A DNA stretch of 64,000 nt from Wolfiporia cocos (lineage: Eukaryota; Basidiomycota; Agaricomycetes; Polyporales; Phaeolaceae). Shown piece after piece: positions 34,436 through 43,119 of the stretch. The translations under genes were made by a program, and so were the position numbers. A model generated the notes under the pieces. The model was not told the origin of the DNA. It saw only the letters and a program-made list of their open reading frames with translations, and made no database searches. Where the stretch lies: contig JACCLO010000006.1 of NCBI GenBank assembly GCA_029448655.1, positions 992,001-1,056,000 on the forward strand. Direction: 5' to 3'. Within the stretch, counting starts at the first letter, position 1. Every line of letters starts with the position of its first letter.

Positions 34436-34829
34436 GCGAAACAACCAAGGAGTTGCTTGCAAGCAGCTAGATCTTTAGACTCGGTGATCGGGTACGGGCA
34501 CGTGGATCGCCCGATGTTTTCGGGGATACACGCTGAGTTTGACGCCCGTCGCGGCTCTCAACCAGCCGACTAATGCGACATTAGTCCTGGTATGCATCTG
34601 CAATGTAAAGAAGTGTATACGACCGCTAACAACTGCCCTGCATGCTGTAAAGCTTGTGATACGCGAGGTCACGGTCATATCTTTCACAAGGCTGTCGTAT
34701 ACCGGTAAGCAGTCCGCTCATGAAGTCCGGAGAAGCAAGGAATTACAACAGTAATCACTTGATTCTTTGGCGGGGTTTGGGTGGAATCGGCTTAAAATTT
34801 CAATTCGGCGAAGACTGTTACCCTTGACG
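34436..34829. other. Presumed original promoter region of the ALDH gene, left of the retroelement
   Basis: Before the 8.2 kb insertion, 34829 was contiguous with 43040. The 390 bp here would have been the proximal upstream region of the aldehyde dehydrogenase gene and also lies upstream of POP5 on the other strand. No coding sequence recognised. Confidence 0.5.
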
Positions 34830-34834
34830 GTATG
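34830..34834 (+). repeat. Target-site duplication GTATG (left)
   Basis: The 5 bp GTATG directly before the 5' LTR is repeated directly after the 3' LTR at 43035-43039. Confidence 0.95.
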
Positions 34835-35205
34835 TGTCACAAGCCGATTTTCTCCAACTAGCTTGCGACTAGAGACAACCCTTATCTTATCTAAGCGCCC
34901 GCCTATGCATCACGTGCAAGGACCCCGAACACCCCACACGTGCTTACACAGACCCCGGACACCCTTGATGTGGCTCTACACCTACGATAGGGTTTACCAT
35001 ACTCTAAACGGTCTATCAGCTTACGTAATACTGTATAGTAGCCAAACATGTACAAACAGCCTACGAGCATATATACCAGCCAGACGAGCAGGGAGCACCC
35101 CAGACTCGTCTTGGCCTTTGTTGCCTTGAGTAGCCTCAGACTAGGAATACGCTTTCACGCGAGTAATATTCCCCTGAGTAGTTGCTTGAGAATACGCTTG
35201 TGTCA
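34835..35205 (+). repeat. 5' LTR (371 bp)
   Basis: Starts TGTCACAAG and ends GTGTCA. Its first 38 bp equal the last codons and stop of gag-pol, because the coding frame runs into the 3' LTR. It contains CATATATA at 35068-35075 and AGACTCGTCTT at 35102-35112. Confidence 0.96.
35068..35112 (+). promoter_or_regulatory. Predicted LTR TATA box and RNA 5' end
   Basis: CATATATA lies about 30 bp before AGACTCGTCTT. That 11-mer is the exact reverse complement of the bases just after the LTR. The spacing fits transcription starting at or next to 35102, so the RNA 5' end could pair with the primer-binding site. The start site is inferred. Confidence 0.6.
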
Positions 35206-35206
35206 T

Positions 35207-35217
35207 AAGACGAGTCT
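35207..35217 (+). other. Primer-binding site matching the element's own RNA (self-priming type)
   Basis: AAGACGAGTCT starts one base after the 5' LTR, where a primer-binding site belongs. It does not begin with TGG, the usual complement of a tRNA CCA end. It is perfectly complementary over 11 nt to AGACTCGTCTT in the LTR, as in the Tf1 element of fission yeast, where the first 11 nt of the RNA prime reverse transcription. Confidence 0.75.
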
Positions 35218-35963
35218 CCACCCCGTTCTGAGTTCATTCCAGAACAACCCCGGCGCACTAGGGGCAAAGTGCACTGTTTCTTCGCCCTCGAGTTTCGACT
35301 CGGGTGTTTAAACTTTTATCCTCCCGTATCCCAGGGACAAGGGACTGGGTTCTGGGGGCATACACTTGTGAACAGCGTGTAGGGGACCACTCCTACCATT
35401 GCTTCTAAGCTACTGGGCCACCGTCGTGCAACGCGGCGTAAAGGCTTTGGGTTTCATCCCCACCGTAGTAGACGTGTACCCGACGCGAAATAATCAAAGG
35501 CGTTAAGGGGCCCTACGGCAGATTACAGAGGCACTGGGCACCTACTTACGCTCATTACCGAGCCGACTATACGGGCATTACCGCCCCCCCGTTACTATAC
35601 AACCCAGCGCCCCACCAGGCGGCTGAAGAGGCGCGACACAGCCTGTCTATACGGTCACTTGACCAAAAATACGATAGTTTTTAGACCCTCCATCCCAAGG
35701 GTTTAGATCCCGTGCCCCCGGTATCCCGAATTAGCTTCGGGGCTGGACGAGGTTTCGGAGGCAGAGATTACTTGCCGGCCTTGGGCTGAAAACCCCTTGG
35801 CGTTTCTTGGCGCACCTCCGAAAAGAGGTGGTCTCTGAATAGAGTGGAAGAACAGTTTCTAGTTACCACCCCGATCGCAGCTATAGGCTGATCCACAGTG
35901 GGCGGGTAGCGCTGTTTTTCGCGACTCTACATTCCATACGTACACCTTTTCCCATACGACACA
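35218..35963 (+). other. Untranslated leader of the gypsy element
   Basis: About 745 bp between the primer-binding site and the gag ATG. No open frame of note. It contains C- and G-rich tracts (35580-35640) and probably carries packaging signals, which cannot be located by eye. Confidence 0.6.
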
Positions 35964-38900
35964 ATGGCCGCGCCCCACGACCTCGACTACATCCGCGGCC
36001 CCAGACCCGACCAAATCCCGCTCCCCGGCGGCACCATCATCGGCACCCCCACCGTCACCAACAACCCGTTCCACCCAGGGCAGTGGGTGAACTACCAGGT
36101 ACACGGATTGCCCGAGGACTTCGCCTTGCTCTCGGTGGCCGACAGCATCCACGCCCCCCGACCTGACGTAGTAGACGCCCCCGTCCACACTGAGACAATC
36201 GGACAGGCCTCCCCCGGTCGGTCACTCCCCTACGGAGCGTCTCAGGTTGACCAAGGCCCCGGTATGGAACGGTTGGACGAAGTCTTCCACCTGGCCCGGG
36301 AACAATCCAACACGGTCCGCGGCGCGAGTCCTCTGGGTCACATCGACTCGCCCCTGGCTCTACAATGGGCATTCCCCCCCAATCCAACCACGGCGGACTT
36401 CGGATTTCGGTGTCAAACGGTAGCGGCAACAATGGTTCAGACCGGTGTGTGGAACGCCGACATGGGAGCACGATTCCTGCGGGAGGCACAACGCCTCCAG
36501 GCAGATGCAATCGCGGCAGGAGATGCGGCATCACTACACAGCCAGCACTCCGCCCCCCGTCGGTCAGTACCATCGGTTCCGGAAGAGCGTTTCCGGCCGG
36601 TAGAAAACTGGGTAAGGTCCGTCCACATGGGATCTCCCCCACCGGTGAACCCCGCAACCCGTCCGGCAACCCGAGGATCGAACGGCTCCAGGCAGACGAA
36701 CCCATTCCTGCCCGGATACACCCCCCCGGTCATCGCCCCGCAGGTCCCCTTCTCGGTCATGGCAGCACAGCCCCCGGTCCCTCCGTCGGTAGCACCGCAG
36801 ACAGCGCATGTGAACACCTGGAGAGCCGCGCCTCCCCCGGGAACGCGTGCGTCTATGTGGCGGCCCGAGAAACCGGCGAGCTCGCAATGGGACGCGTATT
36901 CAATGCTCCCGGAGCCGCAGCCTGACCCCCGGTACAAGTCTAAGGTGCGCGAACCCGAACCCTTCACCGGCGAAAACTTCATCGCCTGGGTAATGCGCCT
37001 GAAGCTGTACATCGACGACAACCGGCCGCTGCTCTTCACAGACAGCAAGAAAATCGGCACGGCCATCTCGTTGATACGGGGACCAAAGGTAGACTCGTGG
37101 GTAACGGCATTCACGCGGGAACATTACCGTGACGGACAATGGCATCTGAGTTGGCTACGCTTCATTTGGGAGCTACACCAAAAGTTCGACGACCCCGACT
37201 TGGAAAAGAAGTCGGCGGTCGCCGCGGAAAAACTCAGCATGACCATCGGCAAGGGCGAGGAGTACTTCCAGGAACTGGAAAGACTTCTTTCGGAGGCAAA
37301 ATACGACAAGGAGAACCAGATAGTACATCGCTGGGTCACCTCCGCCATCCCGAAGGAAATCTATACGGCAGTCCACTCCGCCTTCGTCGCCGCCACGGTA
37401 AACGACAAATCGCAACGGGGATACAATGTCCAGATTCCGGAAGACTACGAATCTTGGAAACAGGCTATCCTCCGTACGGACAATGCGATGCGTCGTCTCC
37501 GCGATGAGGAAAAGCTGCGCCACGGTCGTGACTCGGGTAAGGGAGCTGCCGACAAAGGAAAGGGTCGGGCAACAACATCGTCATCGGGAACCACGCGGCC
37601 GGAGCCCACCGCGGAAGAACGGGCCAACTTGCTCAAGAGGAAGTGCCACTCTTGCAGCAAGACACAAGCAGAGACACCAGGGAAGGGCTGCAACAAGCCC
37701 GTCTGGCACCAACCCAACTGGAAACCCCGAGCAGCTACCAGTGGAGGGAATACCGGTGCCGGACCCTCGCAACCGGCGCGCACCCGCCAGGCCGTCGAAG
37801 CACCACCAGCAGAAAAAGTCCTTGGGGAAGTATCCCAGGAGGACTTCGTGCGAATGGTGTCGGCATGGGCCAAGGAAAATCCGGAGGCTGCGAAGGAAGC
37901 CGGATTCACTCAGGTACGTCCCTTCTCTAATAATAAATTTTCAGTTCTGGAGATCGAGGAACCAGTAAATGTCTCTATCTCCGAATCTGCCTCGGAGGGT
38001 AACGAACCGGTGGATGGACTATATGGGCTAGGAACCGGGGCCCCGATATTTGATTACGTATCTGTACCACGTTCAGTAGATTTGGCGCCTGGTGACGACG
38101 ACGGAGCTTCAACATGCTCCGACGATTCGTTTGTAACAGCCTCAGAGGAGCCTCCCACCGGAGCTTGGCGGGAGGATAAAACCGTGCTTAATTCCTCTAT
38201 TGTAAACAACGTAAACTATGTGCCAATGGACGTAGACCCGGTTGTAGACTCAGATGTGCAGATGGCAGACGCATCTAAGCCTACAGTCCAGAAAAAGACG
38301 GAAAAGAAAGTGCGGCGTCGACGAGCCAAGAAGAAGGCTGTCACGCTCGACATATACCTAGACCACCCGCGGGCAATCCCCCCTGAGCGCAAAAGCGAAG
38401 GAGCCGCGGGTTACGATCTTCACTCCGCGGAGGAAGTCGTTATACCAAACGGGAAACGCATCACCGTGGACACAGGCATAATGATCCGAATGCCACCCGG
38501 TGTATACGGCCGCATAGCTCCACGATCCGGACTCGCCTTGAAGGGGGTCGACGTGGAGGCCGGTGTAGTCGATGAAGACTACACCGGTCGGTTAAAAGTC
38601 ATACTGAATAATCAGACCGGAACAGATTATCAGGTCGAGTATGGGGACAGAATCGCCCAGTTCATACTCGAATGCAACATGACACCAGACACGCGCATAG
38701 TAAAAAGCATTAGGGAAACCAGACGCGGAACACAGGGGTTCGGCTCTACTGGTGAGAAACTCAGAGGGAATGTAGTGGTAATCCAGACGGGGAAACGGGG
38801 ACGGCAGATCGAAGTACCGATCACCCTCCACCGCCCTGACGGACGTGCCCTCTTCACAAAGGCACTGATAGACTCCGGTTCAACGGGATCGGTCATCAGT

Positions 38901-41900
38901 CGTGCCTATGTGGAGGAACACAAACTCGAGCAACTCCCACTAGACCGACCCGTCAAACTGTACAACGCTGACGGTAGTACCAACGCTGCGGGCAAAATGA
39001 CGCACTATGTCGAACTCCAGATGCAGATCGACACGCACTTGGAGACGCGCAAGTTCCACGTCACCGAGCTGAGCTCGGCAGACATATTCCTCGGCTTCGA
39101 TTGGTTGGAAGATCACAATCCCACCATCGACTGGAAGAAACGCCGAATCACCTTCACCTGCGACTGCGAACACGAGCAGATCGAGGAGGGTGACCATATC
39201 TATTACATCTTTGCTGATGCATGGTTACGGAATAGGGACGAATGCCGGGCCGACATCGCTGAGCGAGTCCGCGCGACGAAGGCAACCGAGATCGCCATCG
39301 CCACCGGTAAAACCACGGAAGCCAAGACTTTCGAGGAGGTGGTCCCTGAGTACTTACACGAATTCGAAGACGTGTTCAAGGAAACGGAATTTGACCAACT
39401 CCCCGAAAGACGACCGTGGGACCACGCCATCGAACTCTTACCGAACTCCGAACCCTACGCCGGCAAGATCTATGCCCTATCGCCCCGAGAACAAGAGGCG
39501 TTAGATGATTTCTTAGAAGAACAGCTGCGGACTGGACGCATACGACCATCCAAGTCACCATGGGGGGCACCATTCTTCTTCGTCAAGAAGAAGGATGGGA
39601 AACTGAGACCCATTCAGGACTACCGGAAGTTGAACCAGATGACCAAGAAGAACCGGTACCCGCTCCCTCTGATCACGGAGCTGCTCAACAAGCTGAAACG
39701 AGCTAAGTACTTCTCTAAATTGGACATTCGTTGGGGATACACGAACGTCAGAATCAAAGAAGGCGACGAAGAAAAAGCCGCCTTCATCACTAATAGGGGA
39801 TTATACGAACCTTTAGTGATGTTCTTTGGAATGTGCAACGCACCGGGCACGTTCCAGACTTTGATGAACGACATCTTCCGAGATCTGATAATGACTGGAA
39901 AGGTCATTGTATATTTAGACGACATACTTGTTTTCACGGAGACCGAGGCAGAACACAAAGAGATCCTGCGCAAGGTTCTGCTCGTTCTCCGTCAAAACAA
40001 GCTAACCTGTAAACCAGAGAAATGCGAGTTCATGAAGTCGGAAGTAGAATACTTGGGACACATAATCTCTCACGGGGAAATCCGTATGGATCCCGCGAAG
40101 GTGGCGGCAGTGGCTGAATGGCCCGCACCTCGGAACAAGAAAGAAGTGCAATCCTTCATAGGATTTGCAAACTTCTACCGGAGATTCATTCCCAAGTTCT
40201 CCACGGTAGCACGCCCACTGATAAACCTAACCAAGGACACGCCTTGGCAGTGGGGTACGGCGGAACAAGAGTGTTTCGATAAGTTAAAGAAAATATTTAT
40301 CGAAGCACCCGTGTTAGGGATACCAAACGACGACGACCCTTTCCGCATAGAGGCAGACTCTTCAGACTTCGCAACTGGAGCCTGCCTCATGCAGAAACAG
40401 GACGGTGTCTGGAAACCCATCGCCTACCAGAGTAAGACGATGCTACCGGCAGAACGGAACTACGAAATTTACGACAGAGAACTTCTCGCCATCATGCGCG
40501 CACTCGATGAATGGCGGCATTTCGTAATGGGTGGCAAACACCCTGTAGAAGTACTAACGGACCACAAGAACCTAGAATATTTTAAGACCCCGCAGAAAAT
40601 TAATCCGCGACAAGCCCGGTGGATGACGGAACTCGCCGAGTACGACCTACAACTCGTGCACATCCCCGGGAAGACCAATGGAAGGGCCGATGGGCTTTCC
40701 CGAAGAAGTGATCACGGAAACGACAAAGATCACCTCGAAGGACAAGTCGTCCTGAAGCCACACCTCTTCGTCCAAGACAGCGCAGAAAGGCTGCGATCCT
40801 CTTTCTATACTGTAGTCAAGGGTATCACCCACGACGAAGTGAAAGAGAGGGTCAAAGCGGAAGCCGCTCTCTACGATGGAAAGGAAGGAGTAGAAGTAGG
40901 GGAAACGACCGAGGACGGTCTGCGATATAGGAGGGGGAGGTTAATTATCCCTCGGGACGAAGAATTAATCGGAAAAATCATTTCTTCGTTCCACGACACC
41001 GTCTCAGCGGGACACCCTGGCACCGAAAACACATACACTGCCATACATCGACACTACTGGTGGCCCAAGATGCGCTCAGACATCCGCCAGTACGTCAAAG
41101 CTTGTATCAAGTGCCAGGCCGCTAAGCCGGACCGATCCAAACGCGCGGCTCCACTCAACCCGAACCCAACTCCAGCACACAACTGGGAGAACATTTCCGT
41201 AGACATGATCACGGGACTCCCCACTTCCAAGGGTCGCGACGCGATAATTGTAGTAGTAGACATGAAGTCAAAGGACTATATAGCTGTACCAACAACGACT
41301 AAACTATCGGCCGAAGGATGGGCCAACATATTTATAGACAAAGTATATACACAACACGGACTACCAAAGAAAATATTTAGCGACAGAGGACCGCAATTTG
41401 TAGCAGAATTCATAAAGGACGTATATCGTAGACTAGGCATACAGGGAAACCCGAGTACCGCGTTCCACCCACAGACAGACGGGCAGACGGAACGTATGAA
41501 CCAGGAACTCGAGGTCTACCTCAGGTTATTTATTAATGATACTCATACGAACTGGCCGGACCTACTCCCGCTGGCAAGCTTTGCGTACAAGACACACGTA
41601 CACAGTAGCACGGGATATAGTCCCTTTTACCTTACGCACGGATACCACCCCTTCACAGGTGTAGAGGCGCCGGAACAAGAAGAGGGGGTAGCACGGGATT
41701 GGGTCGAACACATGCACACCATATCCAAACTCGCTTCACAGAACCTGGAGAAAGCTAAGCTACGCATGAAAGAGTACTACAATAGGAAACGAGCATCGCC
41801 ACTATCGTACTCTGAAGGCGACTTGGTTTGGGTCGACGGCCGCAACATAAACATGGGCCACCCAACCAAGAAGCTCGACTCCAAGCGATTTGGACCGTAC

Positions 41901-42701
41901 AAGGTCACGAAGAAGGTCGGGCATGGAGCATACGAACTAGACCTCCCCGCAGACATGCGCGGAATATACCCAGTATTCAACGAGGTCTTACTCCTACCAT
42001 ACACGCCGCCCGCCTTCCCCAATCAGGACCATAGTAAAGTGACGGAAGGCAATGACGTTCGCAGGCCTCTCAGGATCCTCGAATCCAGGGAAGACCGAGG
42101 GCGAATCGAGCTAGAAGTCGAGTGGTCTGACGGGACTAAAACATGGGAACGAAAACGTGGATTGAACCATTACCAAGAGCTGGTCACAAAGTTCTTCGAA
42201 GCTAGACCATCCGCCCCAGGCGACCAGTGGAAAAACAGAAACACTGGCTGGGACCACTCTGACACCAAATGGGACCCAGAGTGGGAGGACTTCGAACGAA
42301 AAGCTCAGGAAATGGGACTCAGGCAGAACCCGAAGGAGTTCATAATATACGACGATATAGACACTACACTCCTTGTCAAAGGCAGTATACCATTCTACGC
42401 CTACGAAAAGAAGCTCGTCGCTCGTAACTTCTGGTTCTGCGATCCACGAACACGGGTCATGCAATACGGAATACGCGTTGGAACACCGATAGAATCCACT
42501 ATACCTGAATCGATAGGATACTGGATCTATCCGGTCCTAAACACACTCCAACTGGCGCACCCACACATCTGCACCAAAACCGTAGACCACCCGTGCCATG
42601 TTGACCAAACAATGTACAAAGTGATTGCTGGGCGTGGGGACACGCAGCTAGAAGAGGGGGTACTGTCACAAGCCGATTTTCTCCAACTAGCTTGCGACTA
42701 G
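35964..42701 (+). CDS. Gag-dUTPase-Pol polyprotein of the gypsy element
   Basis: A 2,245-residue single-frame polyprotein. Rough order: Pro-rich gag N-terminus (1-320); capsid-like region (about 330-480); atypical Cys-rich knuckle CHSCSKTQAETPGKGC then H (about 560-585); trimeric dUTPase (about 793-929); aspartic protease LIDSGSTGSVIS (about 968); reverse transcriptase (KKKDGKLRPIQDYRKLN, VYLDDILVF at about 1317); RNase H (IEADSSD, LTDHKNLEYF); integrase (HHCC then D-D-E: VDMITG, FSDRGPQF, HPQTDGQTERMNQE, about 1670-1850); chromo-like segment (about 2034-2065); tail of about 180 residues. dUTPase motifs AAGYDLHSA, APRSGLAL, VVDEDYTG, YGDRIAQFIL and TQGFGSTG are all present. The stop codon lies 38 nt inside the 3' LTR. 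No frameshift separates gag and pol, so product ratios must be set another way. Confidence 0.96.
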   Translation: MAAPHDLDYIRGPRPDQIPLPGGTIIGTPTVTNNPFHPGQWVNYQVHGLPEDFALLSVADSIHAPRPDVVDAPVHTETIGQASPGRSLPYGASQVDQGPGMERLDEVFHLAREQSNTVRGASPLGHIDSPLALQWAFPPNPTTADFGFRCQTVAATMVQTGVWNADMGARFLREAQRLQADAIAAGDAASLHSQHSAPRRSVPSVPEERFRPVENWVRSVHMGSPPPVNPATRPATRGSNGSRQTNPFLPGYTPPVIAPQVPFSVMAAQPPVPPSVAPQTAHVNTWRAAPPPGTRASMWRPEKPASSQWDAYSMLPEPQPDPRYKSKVREPEPFTGENFIAWVMRLKLYIDDNRPLLFTDSKKIGTAISLIRGPKVDSWVTAFTREHYRDGQWHLSWLRFIWELHQKFDDPDLEKKSAVAAEKLSMTIGKGEEYFQELERLLSEAKYDKENQIVHRWVTSAIPKEIYTAVHSAFVAATVNDKSQRGYNVQIPEDYESWKQAILRTDNAMRRLRDEEKLRHGRDSGKGAADKGKGRATTSSSGTTRPEPTAEERANLLKRKCHSCSKTQAETPGKGCNKPVWHQPNWKPRAATSGGNTGAGPSQPARTRQAVEAPPAEKVLGEVSQEDFVRMVSAWAKENPEAAKEAGFTQVRPFSNNKFSVLEIEEPVNVSISESASEGNEPVDGLYGLGTGAPIFDYVSVPRSVDLAPGDDDGASTCSDDSFVTASEEPPTGAWREDKTVLNSSIVNNVNYVPMDVDPVVDSDVQMADASKPTVQKKTEKKVRRRRAKKKAVTLDIYLDHPRAIPPERKSEGAAGYDLHSAEEVVIPNGKRITVDTGIMIRMPPGVYGRIAPRSGLALKGVDVEAGVVDEDYTGRLKVILNNQTGTDYQVEYGDRIAQFILECNMTPDTRIVKSIRETRRGTQGFGSTGEKLRGNVVVIQTGKRGRQIEVPITLHRPDGRALFTKALIDSGSTGSVISRAYVEEHKLEQLPLDRPVKLYNADGSTNAAGKMTHYVELQMQIDTHLETRKFHVTELSSADIFLGFDWLEDHNPTIDWKKRRITFTCDCEHEQIEEGDHIYYIFADAWLRNRDECRADIAERVRATKATEIAIATGKTTEAKTFEEVVPEYLHEFEDVFKETEFDQLPERRPWDHAIELLPNSEPYAGKIYALSPREQEALDDFLEEQLRTGRIRPSKSPWGAPFFFVKKKDGKLRPIQDYRKLNQMTKKNRYPLPLITELLNKLKRAKYFSKLDIRWGYTNVRIKEGDEEKAAFITNRGLYEPLVMFFGMCNAPGTFQTLMNDIFRDLIMTGKVIVYLDDILVFTETEAEHKEILRKVLLVLRQNKLTCKPEKCEFMKSEVEYLGHIISHGEIRMDPAKVAAVAEWPAPRNKKEVQSFIGFANFYRRFIPKFSTVARPLINLTKDTPWQWGTAEQECFDKLKKIFIEAPVLGIPNDDDPFRIEADSSDFATGACLMQKQDGVWKPIAYQSKTMLPAERNYEIYDRELLAIMRALDEWRHFVMGGKHPVEVLTDHKNLEYFKTPQKINPRQARWMTELAEYDLQLVHIPGKTNGRADGLSRRSDHGNDKDHLEGQVVLKPHLFVQDSAERLRSSFYTVVKGITHDEVKERVKAEAALYDGKEGVEVGETTEDGLRYRRGRLIIPRDEELIGKIISSFHDTVSAGHPGTENTYTAIHRHYWWPKMRSDIRQYVKACIKCQAAKPDRSKRAAPLNPNPTPAHNWENISVDMITGLPTSKGRDAIIVVVDMKSKDYIAVPTTTKLSAEGWANIFIDKVYTQHGLPKKIFSDRGPQFVAEFIKDVYRRLGIQGNPSTAFHPQTDGQTERMNQELEVYLRLFINDTHTNWPDLLPLASFAYKTHVHSSTGYSPFYLTHGYHPFTGVEAPEQEEGVARDWVEHMHTISKLASQNLEKAKLRMKEYYNRKRASPLSYSEGDLVWVDGRNINMGHPTKKLDSKRFGPYKVTKKVGHGAYELDLPADMRGIYPVFNEVLLLPYTPPAFPNQDHSKVTEGNDVRRPLRILESREDRGRIELEVEWSDGTKTWERKRGLNHYQELVTKFFEARPSAPGDQWKNRNTGWDHSDTKWDPEWEDFERKAQEMGLRQNPKEFIIYDDIDTTLLVKGSIPFYAYEKKLVARNFWFCDPRTRVMQYGIRVGTPIESTIPESIGYWIYPVLNTLQLAHPHICTKTVDHPCHVDQTMYKVIAGRGDTQLEEGVLSQADFLQLACD
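42650..42660 (+). other. Polypurine tract
   Basis: AGAAGAGGGGG, three bases before the 3' LTR. It is also coding (LEEGV). The same tract precedes the LTR of the decayed copy at 1812-1822. Confidence 0.85.
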
Positions 42702-43034
42702 AGACAACCCTTATCTTATCTAAGCGCCCGCCTATGCATCACGTGCAAGGACCCCGAACACCCCACACGTGCTTACACAGACCCCGGACACCCTTGATGT
42801 GGCTCTACACCTACGATAGGGTTTACCATACTCTAAACGGTCTATCAGCTTACGTAATACTGTATAGTAGCCAAACATGTACAAACAGCCTACGAGCATA
42901 TATACCAGCCAGACGAGCAGGGAGCACCCCAGACTCGTCTTGGCCTTTGTTGCCTTGAGTAGCCTCAGACTAGGAATACGCTTTCACGCGAGTAATATTC
43001 CCCTGAGTAGTTGCTTGAGAATACGCTTGTGTCA
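42664..43034 (+). repeat. 3' LTR (371 bp)
   Basis: Identical on reading to the 5' LTR at 34835-35205. Its first 38 bp overlap the end of gag-pol. Its promoter elements point towards the ALDH gene, so it could drive that gene. Confidence 0.96.
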
Positions 43035-43039
43035 GTATG
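43035..43039 (+). repeat. Target-site duplication GTATG (right)
   Basis: Second copy of the 5-bp duplication flanking the element. Confidence 0.95.
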
Positions 43040-43119
43040 TAAGCACCTCTGCGAGCGAGGTCGCGCGCGATACTTACATCGAGCCTGCGGAAAGCGAAGC
43101 TGATAGCGAGCGGTCGATA

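Larger units (their letters stand above)
34835..43034 (+). mobile_element. Complete Ty3/gypsy retrotransposon with dUTPase, recently inserted
   Basis: An 8,200 bp element: 371 bp LTRs that I find identical base for base, a 5-bp target duplication GTATG, a primer-binding site, a 758 bp leader, one 2,245-codon uninterrupted gag-pol frame and a polypurine tract. The domain order PR, RT, RNase H, IN is that of Ty3/gypsy. Identical LTRs and an open frame indicate recent activity. It lies in the same orientation as the downstream ALDH gene, 85 bp before its ATG. Confidence 0.97.

Noticed and set aside
35206..35225. tRNA-type primer-binding site
   Set aside because: No TGG at the expected place, and the 11-nt match to the element's own LTR is a better explanation.
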